Assembly (NCBI RefSeq): GCF_002407185.1
Contig: NZ_CP023563.1
Span: 1 to 64,000, forward strand
DNA from: Brachybacterium vulturis
Lineage (GTDB): Bacteria; Actinomycetota; Actinomycetes; Actinomycetales; Dermabacteraceae
Length of the DNA stretch: 64,000 nt
Reading direction: 5' to 3'
Shown here: positions 26,040-35,459 of the stretch, in pieces
Numbering within the stretch: the first letter of the stretch is position 1
How the letters are laid out: each line of letters starts with the position of its first letter
The notes under the pieces: generated by a model
Told to the model about the DNA's origin: nothing
What the model saw: the letters and a program-made list of their open reading frames with translations, nothing else
Database searches by the model: none
Translations under genes and position numbers: made by a program

Positions 26040-26307
26040 GGTGAACCTCCAAGAGAACCAACAAACTACCTATACCGAGCTTAGATTAGCTTGTTTAGTG
26101 GATCGAAGAGCATGTTCTTCGGACTTTGCGGCGTTCCACGCATGACGGACACGAACAGCATCCGACCGTCGCGGCTCAGCTCGCGAGCTGCTCGCGGATC
26201 TTCGCCGGAGGCATCCGCCGTGTCCAACCGGGTCACCGCCCACGCCGGACCACCCTTGACCCTGGGACCCACCGGGGCAACGATGCTGGCAGGACGAGAG
26301 GACAGCC

Positions 26308-27063
26308 ATGAGGATCGCGGTCGCCGGGGGCACCGGAGTTGTGGGACAGAAGGCGGTCCAGGCCGCGCAGGCGCAGGGCCATGACGTCGTGGTCCTCTCC
26401 CGCAGCGAGGGCGCGGACGTCTTCACGGGCGCCGGGCTCGAGGAGCATCTGGAGGGCGTCGACGTGGTCGTGGACGCGCTGAACACCCCGTCGCTCTCCC
26501 GCCGGAGGGCCATCGAGTTCTTCCGCACCACGAGCCGTCACCTGCTGGAGGCCGGGGCGCGCCGGGGCGTGGCCCACCACGTGGTGCTCTCGATCGTCGG
26601 CATCGACGGGATCGACGCGTCCTATTACGCCGGCAAGCTCGCCCAGGAGCGTGTCGTCGAGGAGTCCGGCGTCCCGCACACCATCGCGCGAGCGGCCCAG
26701 TTCCACGAGTTCGCCGAGCAGATCAGCGCCCGCACCTCCCTCGGCCCGCTCACGATCGCTCCGCGCCTGCTGGCCCGGCCCGTCGCCGCCCGCGAGGTGG
26801 GCGAGCACCTCGTCCAGATCGCCGAGGCGGCGCCGGCCGGCCGTGCACAGGACCTCGTCGGCCCCGAGGAGCACGCGCTCGCGGACATGATCCGCCGGAT
26901 GCATGCGCACGACGGGACCTCTCGGCGCGTGCTCGAGATGCGCTTCCCGGGTGCCTACGGGAGCGGGCTCGCCTCCGGGGCGCTGCGCGGGGATCCGAAC
27001 AGCGCCGTGCTCGGGGAGATGACCTTCGGGCAGTGGCTCGAGCAGGAGCATCGGGCGGGCTGA
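26308..27063 (+). CDS. NAD(P)-binding atypical SDR (NmrA-like)
   Basis: A 251-residue protein with an N-terminal Rossmann fold (MRIAVAGGTGVVGQKAVQAA) characteristic of atypical short-chain dehydrogenases of the NmrA/TMR kind. VLSIVGIDG and YYAGKLAQE correspond to the region that holds Tyr and Lys in related enzymes. Such proteins act as redox sensors or quinone/flavin-type reductases; no substrate can be named. GAGAGGA precedes the ATG. The 268 bases before it, shared with the divergent fic gene, are relatively AT-rich at 26060-26100 and probably hold the fic promoter. Confidence 0.85.
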   Translation: MRIAVAGGTGVVGQKAVQAAQAQGHDVVVLSRSEGADVFTGAGLEEHLEGVDVVVDALNTPSLSRRRAIEFFRTTSRHLLEAGARRGVAHHVVLSIVGIDGIDASYYAGKLAQERVVEESGVPHTIARAAQFHEFAEQISARTSLGPLTIAPRLLARPVAAREVGEHLVQIAEAAPAGRAQDLVGPEEHALADMIRRMHAHDGTSRRVLEMRFPGAYGSGLASGALRGDPNSAVLGEMTFGQWLEQEHRAG

Positions 27064-27091
27064 GCCAGGTGCCCGGGAACGGTCACCTCCC

Positions 27092-28315
27092 TCACGCCCA
27101 CCGCTTCCGCGGCGACGTCTGCCCCACCCCCGCATTGAACATGTTCAGCGGGTCCAGCTGCCGGAAGTGCTCCACCATCGGCTCCGGAGCCGAATAGATC
27201 CGCCCGACGTTGTGCTCGGCGGGCACGGCGGCGCCGCGGCTCTGAAGCAGCGCCGTCATCTCCTGCTTCAGCGCCACCGGGTCCACGCCCTGCTTCGCGA
27301 CGTGGTCCTGATGCAGCACGTGGCAGAAGAAGTGCCCGAAGTAGACGCTCTCCAGCAGCTGGTCGGCGATCTGCGGGGGCAGCACCTCCAGCCAGTCCGT
27401 ATCGTCCCGGCGCAGGGCGACATCGAAGGTGATCATGGCGGAGGCCTCCGCGCGGTGCATGACGAAGTAGCGGCTGGCGGCGCTGGCCACGCCGAAGCGG
27501 ATCAGCGTGGCACTCTCGGCCTCGTCGGCCTCGCACTCGAAGAATCCGCCCTCGTGCTCCGGCGCGGCGAAGAACTTCTCGAGCAGCTGCGCGGTCGCGT
27601 CCCGCTGACTCCCGCTGACCACCAGCAGCAGGTGATGCGCAAACCGGTCGCGGAACTCGACCAGGCGCGGCGGGATCTTCCCCGGGACCAGCGCGAACAG
27701 CTTCTGGGAGATCGCATCTGCGACCGACGGACCCAGTCCCGGCACCTTCGCGAACACGCCGTTCGCCCAGCTCTTCAGCGCGAACATGCGCACCAGGGTG
27801 CGGGAGCCGGCGTGCTTGAGGGAGACGTACGTGTCCTTGCCATACGTCAGGGCCAGGTCGACGGCGTGCGCGCTCAGGTACTCCCCGGAGATCGGCAGCG
27901 GCCCGTCGGCGGCGAGGAAAGCGCGGCGCAGTCCCTCGAGATCCGCGGGATCGTCGGCCCCGATGTAGAAGGTCGCCTTGTCCGCCTCGAACGGGAACGT
28001 GCGGGTTCGCACCGCGAACACCATCAGCTTCCCGGCGCAGCCCGAGGCCTCGTGGAGGAACGTCGGATCCGCGTTGAAGCGGGCCGGGGTGTCTGCGAGC
28101 TGGCGCACGTGCTCGGCGTAGGCGGTGCCGGTGGAGTCCGGCGGTGGCGGGGTGACGTCGGCAGCGTCCCACTGCCCGCGCTGCAGCCGGTCCAGAGAAC
28201 GGGAATCGTCGATCACCTCTCCTGAGCGGCGACCGTGCCGCGATCGAACAGAACCCCAGGCGTCAGCTCCACGCGACTCGTCACTGCTCTGAGTTTCTTC
28301 GAGCAGCCGCGCCAT
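27092..28315 (-). pseudogene. dld: D-lactate dehydrogenase (quinone) lacking its FAD domain
   Basis: From about 28215 to 27092 the product matches the C-terminal two domains of quinone-dependent D-lactate dehydrogenase: ADTPARFNADPTFLHEASGCAG-like cap start, FYIGADDPADLEGLRRAFL, YGKDTYVSLK, the membrane-binding basic region, FFECEADE, YFGHFFCHVLHQDHV, and the ending AEHNVGRIYSAPEPM to FNAGVGQTSPRKRW. The N-terminal FAD-binding (PCMH) domain, about 180 residues in a roughly 570-residue enzyme, is absent, so it cannot carry out catalysis. The first 40 residues after the ATG at 28315 are unrelated. The break lies 24-120 bases after the SNF2 gene stop. Confidence 0.85.
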
Positions 28316-28338
28316 CCATGCCGTGGAAGGACGCCTCG

Positions 28339-31300
28339 TCACACGCCGAGCAGTTCGGTGATCTGCTCCGCGTCCAGTGCACTGCTCACTCCGGCGTCGG
28401 GGTCCATCACCGAGGAGATCAGCTCGCGTTTGGTCTGCTGCAGCGCGAGCACTTTCTCCTCGATGGTCTGGGCTGAGACAAGTCGGTAGACGCTGACCGT
28501 GGATGCTTGTCCGATCCGGTGGGTGCGATCGATCGCCTGCTCTTCGACCGCGGGATTCCACCAGGGATCCAGCACGAACACGTAGTCCGCTTCGATGAGC
28601 GTGAGTCCGGAGCCACCGGCCTTGATGCTGATGAGGAACGCTTCGTGGTCTCCGGTGCGGAACTCGTCGATCACCCGTTCACGGTTCCGGGTCGAGCCAT
28701 CGAGATACGCGGTGGCGATCCCGCGCTGCTCGAGGATCTCCCGGATGGTGCGCAGGTGGCTGGTGAACTGGCTGAACACCAGGGCGCGGTGCCCTGATCC
28801 GCGGAGTGCCTCGAGGCGGTCGGCGAGCTCTCGTGCCTTCGCCGAGGGTGCCGCCACCGTTCCGGGGTCGGTGGCGAGCAGCCGCAGCCGGGTCAGCGCC
28901 GCGAGGATCTCGACCCGGTTGCCGTCGGGGTCATCGAGCAGACCCAGCACCCGCTGCCGTTCCTTGTTCAGCGCGGTGGTGTACCGGGTGATGTGCTGCG
29001 GATGCAGCGGGAGGGAGAGGGTGTTCTCGAGCTTGGGCGGCAGATCCTGGGCGACGAGCTCCTTGGTGCGGCGCAGCAGGAGGGGCGCGAGACGGCGGCG
29101 CAGCAGCGCGAGCTTCTCCGGGTCGGTGCCCCGTTCGATCGGCCGGCGCCAGTCGGTGGTGAAATCCTTCAGCGAGGGCAGCAGACCGGGGGCGGCCAGC
29201 GCCACCAGTGCCCAGAGATCCTGCAGGGAGTTCTCCACCGGGGTGCCGGTCACCACGAAGGTCACGTCCCGATGCTGCTCCCGAAGCGCGCGGTGCAGTT
29301 GTGAGGCGGGGTTCTTCGCGGCCTGGGCCTCGTCGAGCACGAGTGCGGCCCACTCCACCTGCTGGTAGCGCTCACGGTCCAGGCGCAGCAACTGGTGGGA
29401 GACGACGATGACGTCACTGTCCTCGAGCTCCAGCTCCTTCGTGAGGCGCGAGGTGATCACGGTGACCCGCAGGTCGGGCACGAACTGCGCCGACTGTGCC
29501 GCCCAGGTGCCGAGCACGGATCGTGGGGCGACGACCAGCACCGGCCGCGGATCCGTGCGTCGATGACGGCGGATCGCGGCGAGCAGCTGGAGCGTCTTTC
29601 CCAAGCCCATGTCATCGGCGAGAACCCCGCCCAGGCCGAGGTCCCATCGGGCGCTGAGCCAGCGGTAGCCCTCCAGCTGGTAGGGCCGCAGCTCCGCGTG
29701 CACTGCGCTGTCGAGCGGTTCAGCGGAGAGATCCCGTGGCTGGATCCCCGTCAGCAGAGCACGCCAGCGGGCGGAGTCCGCCTCGAGGCCCTCCAGTTCG
29801 GCGACCTGCTCGAAGGCGTCGAGGTCGTGGCGGCTGAGGCGCACGCGCTGCTCATCGGGAAGTGCCGCTGCGGAGTCGAGCAGGGTGCGGAGCTTTCGCA
29901 TCTCCTCCGTGTCGAGGTCGATGTATTCGCCACCGGCGACGAGATAGCGCTGCTGAGAGCGCAACGCCTGGATGAGTGCGGCCAGCGGAAGCTCCTGGCC
30001 GCCCACGGTGACGGTGCCGTCGAGGTCCAGCCAGTCCCGGCCCGGTCCCGGACCCAGGTCCCAACGGATCGCGGCGGTGCCCTCTGCCAGCTCGAGCTCG
30101 CGGTCCACCTCCATGCACGCGTGCTCGTGGGCGTCCAGCGGCTCACGGACCGTACGCAGCACGGTGCACGCCTCGGCGAGGGTGAGCGTGCGCGGGGTGA
30201 GACTCAGCCACTGCGAGAGGTCCTCGATCTGCGCGCTCAGCGTCTCCAACAGCTCGAGCTCTTCCTCCAGCCGCCGTCCGCCTTCGACCTGCGGGGCGAA
30301 GGCGGACCTGGCGCTGCCCTCCTGCGATGCTCTGCCGTACTCCCATTCCCAGCTGAGCAGGGCCCGGTGCGGGTCGAGGCTCTCGAGCGTTCCGCACAGT
30401 CGCAGAGGCAGGGTGGCGGCGCGAGTCGCATCGACGTCCCCGACCAGCTCCACCGCCGGGACTGCGGCCACGCGCGGCAGGGCGGTGCGGGAGAACTCCG
30501 CGATCTCGCTCTCCGGCACCCACACCGCGGCTGCGGCGAGCAGGGCGAGGGCGTCGCGATCCTGCACGAGCCGATGGAGCACCACCTGGTCGGCGTGGAC
30601 GGCCAGCACGCTGTGGAGCGGGGTGCCCATCGCCCGCCAGTGGCTCGGTGCACCGCCGGGGAAGGCGGGCCGCCCGTTCAGCAGCATCCCCTCGGCCACG
30701 CGCTCGACGTGCAGCTCCACCCCGACATCGTCCGTGGCTAGCTCCACCCCGGGGTCGGTGCCGATCTCGAGGCCTGCCTTCCGTGCCTCGTCGATGAGTG
30801 TCCAGAGTTCGGGCCCCAGCAGGTCCAGAGGCACTCCCGGGCCGCGCCCGCGCCTCCACTGGTTCAGGGTGCGCAGCACGCTCTGCTGTGCCATCGGCAG
30901 CCGGTCCCACTCCTCGACGACGGCATCCCAGGTCAGGGTGCGATGCCAGCTTCCCTTCGCGGTACGGCGGGACGGCCGGAGCACGACCTCCTGGTGTGAA
31001 GCAGCCTCACCTGTGCCAGCGGTCAGTACGAGAGCGGTCACCACCGGACGCCGTGGCTCCGCGCCGGAACGGGTGGATGCGTGCAGGGGCATGAGCCTCC
31101 ACGAGCGGCGGAAGCTGTTCTCGCTCAGGGCACGCAGCGCAGCGAGCTTGTGCCGGCATTCGCGGGCCCCGCAGGTGCAGCGATCACGCCTGCGCACGTA
31201 GACCCTCTGGTCGAGGTGCACGGTGGTGCCGTCGGGGAAGGAGAGCTCCAGCATCCCCGCCCCGCCGCCGGTCAGCAGCGGGACCTGTCCGGTGGAGAGA

Positions 31301-31854
31301 TGCTTCCCAGCGCGTTCCCAACCCGATGGGTGCAGCCCGGCAGGATGCAGCCCAGGATCGCTCCACGCCTCCGCCACGCGCAGCAGCGCGCGCGGGTCGG
31401 TTCCGTGGACGACGGACGTCGAGGGCGGCGAAGGATGCGAGGACAGCGATCGGTGCATCCCGTCATCCTGACCCGCGGAGCCGACAGCCAAAGCAGCGGA
31501 AGGCCTGGGTGGGGACGGAGAACGGGTGGGGAGGATCGATGCTCCATCGGCAGAGGCCTCTCCCGTTGCCCGTTGCTCGGCGACGATCGCGGTCGCCACC
31601 GCGTGCTTGCACAGCCGCCCGGCAGGGAGCTTCCGCGCATGGGGGCACGTGCAGTCCCCGCGCACGTCCTCTCCCTCGCCGTACAGGCGCACGGCGTACC
31701 GGCTCGTGCCTGTGACCTGGGCGTGCACTTCGCCCTCCGGGTGCCCCTCCTCGAGCAGCACGTGGCCGGCGCGGGCGTACCGGGCGCCGCGCGCGCAGAC
31801 GGTCTCCCCGGCGCGTGCATGGAGAGTTGCACTATCGAGCTTCAATGGGTTCAC
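28339..31854 (-). CDS. SWIM zinc-finger SNF2-family ATPase
   Basis: An approximately 1171-residue Swi2/Snf2 protein. The N-terminal SWIM zinc finger (CTCPHARKLPAGRLCKHAV, CxC then CxH) is followed by a second Cys cluster (CTCGARECRH), a long helical middle part, and the ATPase core: DDMGLGKTLQ (Walker A), LDEAQ (motif II), GTPVENSLQDLW, then the second RecA domain with GGSGLTLIEAD and THRIGQ. It translocates on double-stranded DNA and may remodel nucleoprotein, by analogy with RapA-type proteins. I chose GTG at 31854, since the frame upstream is not protein-like. The ribosome site is weak, so the start is uncertain. Confidence 0.9.
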   Translation of the reverse strand: MNPLKLDSATLHARAGETVCARGARYARAGHVLLEEGHPEGEVHAQVTGTSRYAVRLYGEGEDVRGDCTCPHARKLPAGRLCKHAVATAIVAEQRATGEASADGASILPTRSPSPPRPSAALAVGSAGQDDGMHRSLSSHPSPPSTSVVHGTDPRALLRVAEAWSDPGLHPAGLHPSGWERAGKHLSTGQVPLLTGGGAGMLELSFPDGTTVHLDQRVYVRRRDRCTCGARECRHKLAALRALSENSFRRSWRLMPLHASTRSGAEPRRPVVTALVLTAGTGEAASHQEVVLRPSRRTAKGSWHRTLTWDAVVEEWDRLPMAQQSVLRTLNQWRRGRGPGVPLDLLGPELWTLIDEARKAGLEIGTDPGVELATDDVGVELHVERVAEGMLLNGRPAFPGGAPSHWRAMGTPLHSVLAVHADQVVLHRLVQDRDALALLAAAAVWVPESEIAEFSRTALPRVAAVPAVELVGDVDATRAATLPLRLCGTLESLDPHRALLSWEWEYGRASQEGSARSAFAPQVEGGRRLEEELELLETLSAQIEDLSQWLSLTPRTLTLAEACTVLRTVREPLDAHEHACMEVDRELELAEGTAAIRWDLGPGPGRDWLDLDGTVTVGGQELPLAALIQALRSQQRYLVAGGEYIDLDTEEMRKLRTLLDSAAALPDEQRVRLSRHDLDAFEQVAELEGLEADSARWRALLTGIQPRDLSAEPLDSAVHAELRPYQLEGYRWLSARWDLGLGGVLADDMGLGKTLQLLAAIRRHRRTDPRPVLVVAPRSVLGTWAAQSAQFVPDLRVTVITSRLTKELELEDSDVIVVSHQLLRLDRERYQQVEWAALVLDEAQAAKNPASQLHRALREQHRDVTFVVTGTPVENSLQDLWALVALAAPGLLPSLKDFTTDWRRPIERGTDPEKLALLRRRLAPLLLRRTKELVAQDLPPKLENTLSLPLHPQHITRYTTALNKERQRVLGLLDDPDGNRVEILAALTRLRLLATDPGTVAAPSAKARELADRLEALRGSGHRALVFSQFTSHLRTIREILEQRGIATAYLDGSTRNRERVIDEFRTGDHEAFLISIKAGGSGLTLIEADYVFVLDPWWNPAVEEQAIDRTHRIGQASTVSVYRLVSAQTIEEKVLALQQTKRELISSVMDPDAGVSSALDAEQITELLGV

Positions 31855-32105
31855 GGGACCATCATGCGGGGCCCATGGGGGCAGAGCAGGTGTCAGGCGC
31901 GCCGCAGCGGGTCCAGCGCCACGACGTGGTGCACGTTCTCCACCTCTCCCTCGAGCGCTGCGCGCATGGCGAGGGTGTCTATGCGACGTGCCGGCCGGAT
32001 GCCACGCGCCACGGCCGGTCCCGGACTGAGGACTACCGTGGGTCCTGTCCCGTCCCCCGCTCTGAGAGCCTGACCCCGCCCCGTTCCGTCCGAGGAGAAC
32101 ACCCC

Positions 32106-33626
32106 ATGCCCTGCACCACCCTCCTCGTCGGCCGCCATGCCAGCGCCGACGGCTCACCCCTGGTCGCCCGCACCGAGGACTCCTCCAACGGCACCTTCGA
32201 TCCCAAGCGGGTCGTGGTGGTGCAGCCGCAGGACCAGCCGCGCACCTACACCAGCGTGATCGGGCGGCGCACGATCGAGCTGCCGGAGGAGCCGCTGCGG
32301 TACACCGCGATCCCGAACGCCCTGCCGGACGAGGGGATCTGGGCCTGCGCCGGGATCAACGCGGCGAACGTCGCGATGAGCGCCACCGAGACGATCACCT
32401 CCAATCCCCGTGTGCTCGGCGCGGATCCGCTGGTCGAGCGCGTGCCGGCGGCTGGTGAGCCCGGCACGCCCGGGCACCGGCCGGAGCAGCCCGGCGGGTT
32501 CGGGGAGGAGGACTTCGTGACCCTGGTCCTCCCCTATATCCGCAGCGCCCGCGAGGGTGTGGAGCGCCTGGGCGCTCTGCTGGCCGAGCACGGCACCTAT
32601 GAGATGAACGGGATCGCCTTCTCCGATGCCGAGGACATCTGGTGGCTGGAGACCGTGGGCGGGCATCACTGGATCGCGCGGCGCGTGCCGGAGGACCACT
32701 ACGTGACGATGCCGAACCAGCTGGGCATCGACTCCTTCGACCTCGACGACGCCGAGGGGCCCGGCCGCGACCACCTCGCGAGCCCCGATCTGCGAGAGTT
32801 CCTGCGCGAGCACCACCTGGACCTCACCCTGCGCGACGCGGCCGACGAGAACGCCGCAGTGTTCAACCCGCGTGACGCCTTCGGCTCCCACTCCGAGCAC
32901 GACCACGTCTACAACACGCCCCGCGCCTGGTTCATGCAGCGCACCCTGAACCCCCACAGCGAGGACTGGGACAGCGGCCGCCCCGGCGCGAGCCCGGACT
33001 CCGATGACCTCCCCTGGAGCCGGCCTCCCGAGCGCAGGCTCACCATCGAGGACGTCAAGGACGTGCTCAGCTCCCACTACCAGGGCACCGTCTTCGACCC
33101 GTACTCGCCCCACGGCACCGAGGCCGAGCGTCGCGCCTTCCGCCCGATCGGCATCAACCGTCACAACGCGCTGGCGATCCTGCAGATCCGGTCGGACTAT
33201 CCCGAGTCCTCCCGGGCTCTGCAGTGGGTCTCCTTTGCCTCGAACCCGTTCAACACGCTGATCCCGATGTTCACGAACGTCGAGGAGGCCCCCGTCTATC
33301 TCGCGACCACCACCGAGACGGTCAGCACCGACAGCTTCTACTGGGCCTCGCGAATGATCGCGGCGCTGGCCGATGCGCACTACGCAGAGACCATCCCGCT
33401 CATCGAGCGCTATCAGCTGGAGACTCTCGCTCTCGGTCACGCCGCCGTGCATGCCGCTGACGCGGCGGCGGCCGGGGGCGGCTCCGCGGAGGACGTCCCG
33501 GCGCAGCTGGCCGCGGCGAACACCCGGATCGCCGAGCGGATCCGGGAGGCGACCGATGCGCTGCTGGGCTCGGTGCTGTTCACCGCGAGCAACCGGATGA
33601 CGAACCGGTTCTCCCTGTCGGACTAG
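32106..33626 (+). CDS. C69-family dipeptidase (PepD type)
   Basis: A 506-residue Ntn-hydrolase peptidase of family C69. The Cys in MPCTTLLVGRHAS is the expected autoprocessed nucleophile. Family segments follow: GSPLVARTEDSS, EDIWWLETVGGHHWIARRVPEDHY, NPRDAFGSHSEHDHVYNTPRAW, and SRALQWVSFA. The enzyme cleaves dipeptides, in the cytoplasm as judged by the absence of a signal. GAGGAG lies 9 bases before the ATG. A fragment of a second C69 gene occurs at 59298-59358. The 251 bases before it, shared with the SNF2 gene, show no other gene. Confidence 0.93.
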   Translation: MPCTTLLVGRHASADGSPLVARTEDSSNGTFDPKRVVVVQPQDQPRTYTSVIGRRTIELPEEPLRYTAIPNALPDEGIWACAGINAANVAMSATETITSNPRVLGADPLVERVPAAGEPGTPGHRPEQPGGFGEEDFVTLVLPYIRSAREGVERLGALLAEHGTYEMNGIAFSDAEDIWWLETVGGHHWIARRVPEDHYVTMPNQLGIDSFDLDDAEGPGRDHLASPDLREFLREHHLDLTLRDAADENAAVFNPRDAFGSHSEHDHVYNTPRAWFMQRTLNPHSEDWDSGRPGASPDSDDLPWSRPPERRLTIEDVKDVLSSHYQGTVFDPYSPHGTEAERRAFRPIGINRHNALAILQIRSDYPESSRALQWVSFASNPFNTLIPMFTNVEEAPVYLATTTETVSTDSFYWASRMIAALADAHYAETIPLIERYQLETLALGHAAVHAADAAAAGGGSAEDVPAQLAAANTRIAERIREATDALLGSVLFTASNRMTNRFSLSD

Positions 33627-33648
33627 TGAGGCTGCTGACCTGAGGCGC

Positions 33649-35448
33649 TCAGGAACCGTCGGCGTCAGCCGCTGAAGCTGGCTGGTCCAGCTGCTCCGCG
33701 ATCGCCAGCACGGCTTCCGGCGGGATCATCCCGACGGTCACCGTCGCGATGTCGAGCAGCGTCATCTCCAGCGCCTCCGGTGGCAGCGGCCCGTCGACGA
33801 TCTCGCCGAGCACGGCGCGCAGCACGGCGCGGGAGTCCGGGTCCGCGAGCAGCTCGCGCACCGTGCGCGTGGCGACGACCGAGTGCCGCAGCGCGTCCCG
33901 GTCCAGCACCGGGGCGTCGGCCCCGGCCGGCAGGTCCTGCGCCTCCAGCACCAGGTGCTCGGCCGTCACCTCGCCGGTCAGCGGCAGCCCGAGCCGCTCG
34001 TACTGCTCGCTCGGTGCGTCGTTGGCGCGCATGGCGTCCACGAGCAGGCGCGCCATCCGCAGCTCGAGCGCCTGATCCACGAGCGGGATCTCCTGGCGCG
34101 GGTCGGTCTCCAGGTCGAACAGCAGGCTCCCGAACGCGGCGGGGTTGGTCGGTGCCAGCACGGGCACCTTCAGCACGGGCACGCCCTTGGTGAAGCTCAG
34201 CGGCGGGACCAGCTCTGCCTGCTGCAGGAGGTCGGTCGGGAAGCGTCCGCGCATGCTGGTCGGCATCAGCGTGTATTCGTTCAGCGGCTGGTTGTCGGGC
34301 GTGACGCAGGCCCGCATGTAGACATAGCGTCCGTCCGTCACGTTGGCGTGGCCGCCGTGGATCCCGAACATCGCTGCCTCCCGCATCGGCGGGCCGTCGG
34401 TGATCACGGAGGCGAGGCTCTCGCCCTGCATGTCGGGGGTGGCCGGCACGTCGAACAGGTCCAGCAGCGTGGGGCCGATGTCGATCGTCTGGACCACGTG
34501 GTCACGCCGCGCATCCGCAACCCGGGAGCGCGGGTCCCACACGAACAGGGGCAGGTGGATCGTCTCGTCAAAGAACGGTGGCACGTTCTTGCCCAGCCAG
34601 TCGTGCTCGCCCAGCAGCAGGCCGTGGTCGGTGCACACGATCAGCATCGTGTCCTCCCACAGGTCGTGGGTGTCCATCGCATCCAGGACCCGGCCCAGCG
34701 ACCGGTCGCACATCGAGAGCAGGGCGGAGTAGCGGCGGCGCAGGTGGGCGAGCTCCTCGGGGGTCTCGGTGACCTCCTTGTAGTCGGGCCAGTCGAAATC
34801 GCGGCCCCCGGTCTCTGCGGCTTCGGGGTAGAGCTGGTGGTACTGCTCATAGCTGAAGAACGGTTCATGGGGGTCGAAGGTCTCGATCTGCACGAACCAG
34901 TCGTCGCTGTCGAGGTTGGTCTCGATGAATTCCAGTCCGGCGTCGAAGGTCCTGGTCTGCGGGTGCTCGGCCTCGGTGGCCATGTGCTCCCGGTTGATCA
35001 CGTCCTGGCGGCGCAGGTCCCGGTTGCTCGCGTACGGGGCGACGTTCGTGAGGTCAGGATCGGCGACGCGGCCCTTCCACTCATCGCCCTCCTGGCCGCG
35101 GAACAGCTCGAAGGTGCGGAACCGCGGATGGTAGGTCGCTCCGCCGTCGAGCCAGTAGTGCTGGTGATCGGTGACCAGGTGGGTGTAGATGCCGGCGTCG
35201 CCGAGCAGCTGCGGCACCGAGTCATCGAAGGGTTCCAGCGGACCCCAGCCGCGGTGCAGGAAGTTATATCGCCCGGTGTGCAGCTCCCGCCGAGCGGGCA
35301 TGCAGGGCATGGACCCGCCGTAACAGTTGTCGAACTGGACGGAGCGCTGTGCGAGGCGGGTGAAGTTCGGGGCGTGCACGCCGGTGGCCCCATATGGGGG
35401 CAGGAACTGGCGGTTCAGCGTGTCGAACATGACCATGATGGCCTTCAT
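33649..35448 (-). CDS. Cytoplasmic formylglycine-dependent sulfatase
   Basis: A 599-residue alkaline-phosphatase-superfamily sulfatase. The metal-binding start is MKAIMVMFDTLNRQ. The modification site CMPAR (Cys49-Arg53) is the CxPxR type that a formylglycine-generating enzyme converts, and one is encoded at 38917. VCTDHGLLLGEHDWLGK supplies further metal and sulfate ligands. No signal peptide is present, so it acts inside the cell on imported sulfated compounds. It resembles heparan/N-sulfoglucosamine-type sulfatases, but specificity is not certain. The C-terminus is about 80 residues longer than usual. AAGGGAAAA precedes the ATG. It is third in the GH1-MFS-sulfatase operon. Confidence 0.92.
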   Translation of the reverse strand: MKAIMVMFDTLNRQFLPPYGATGVHAPNFTRLAQRSVQFDNCYGGSMPCMPARRELHTGRYNFLHRGWGPLEPFDDSVPQLLGDAGIYTHLVTDHQHYWLDGGATYHPRFRTFELFRGQEGDEWKGRVADPDLTNVAPYASNRDLRRQDVINREHMATEAEHPQTRTFDAGLEFIETNLDSDDWFVQIETFDPHEPFFSYEQYHQLYPEAAETGGRDFDWPDYKEVTETPEELAHLRRRYSALLSMCDRSLGRVLDAMDTHDLWEDTMLIVCTDHGLLLGEHDWLGKNVPPFFDETIHLPLFVWDPRSRVADARRDHVVQTIDIGPTLLDLFDVPATPDMQGESLASVITDGPPMREAAMFGIHGGHANVTDGRYVYMRACVTPDNQPLNEYTLMPTSMRGRFPTDLLQQAELVPPLSFTKGVPVLKVPVLAPTNPAAFGSLLFDLETDPRQEIPLVDQALELRMARLLVDAMRANDAPSEQYERLGLPLTGEVTAEHLVLEAQDLPAGADAPVLDRDALRHSVVATRTVRELLADPDSRAVLRAVLGEIVDGPLPPEALEMTLLDIATVTVGMIPPEAVLAIAEQLDQPASAADADGS

Positions 35449-35459
35449 CGGTTTTCCCT

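Noticed and set aside
31893..32138. 81-residue minus-strand frame in the gap between the SNF2 and C69 genes
   Set aside because: It overlaps the C69 ribosome site and start, and has no recognisable family. Its last 25 residues look somewhat protein-like, but this is not enough to call a gene.
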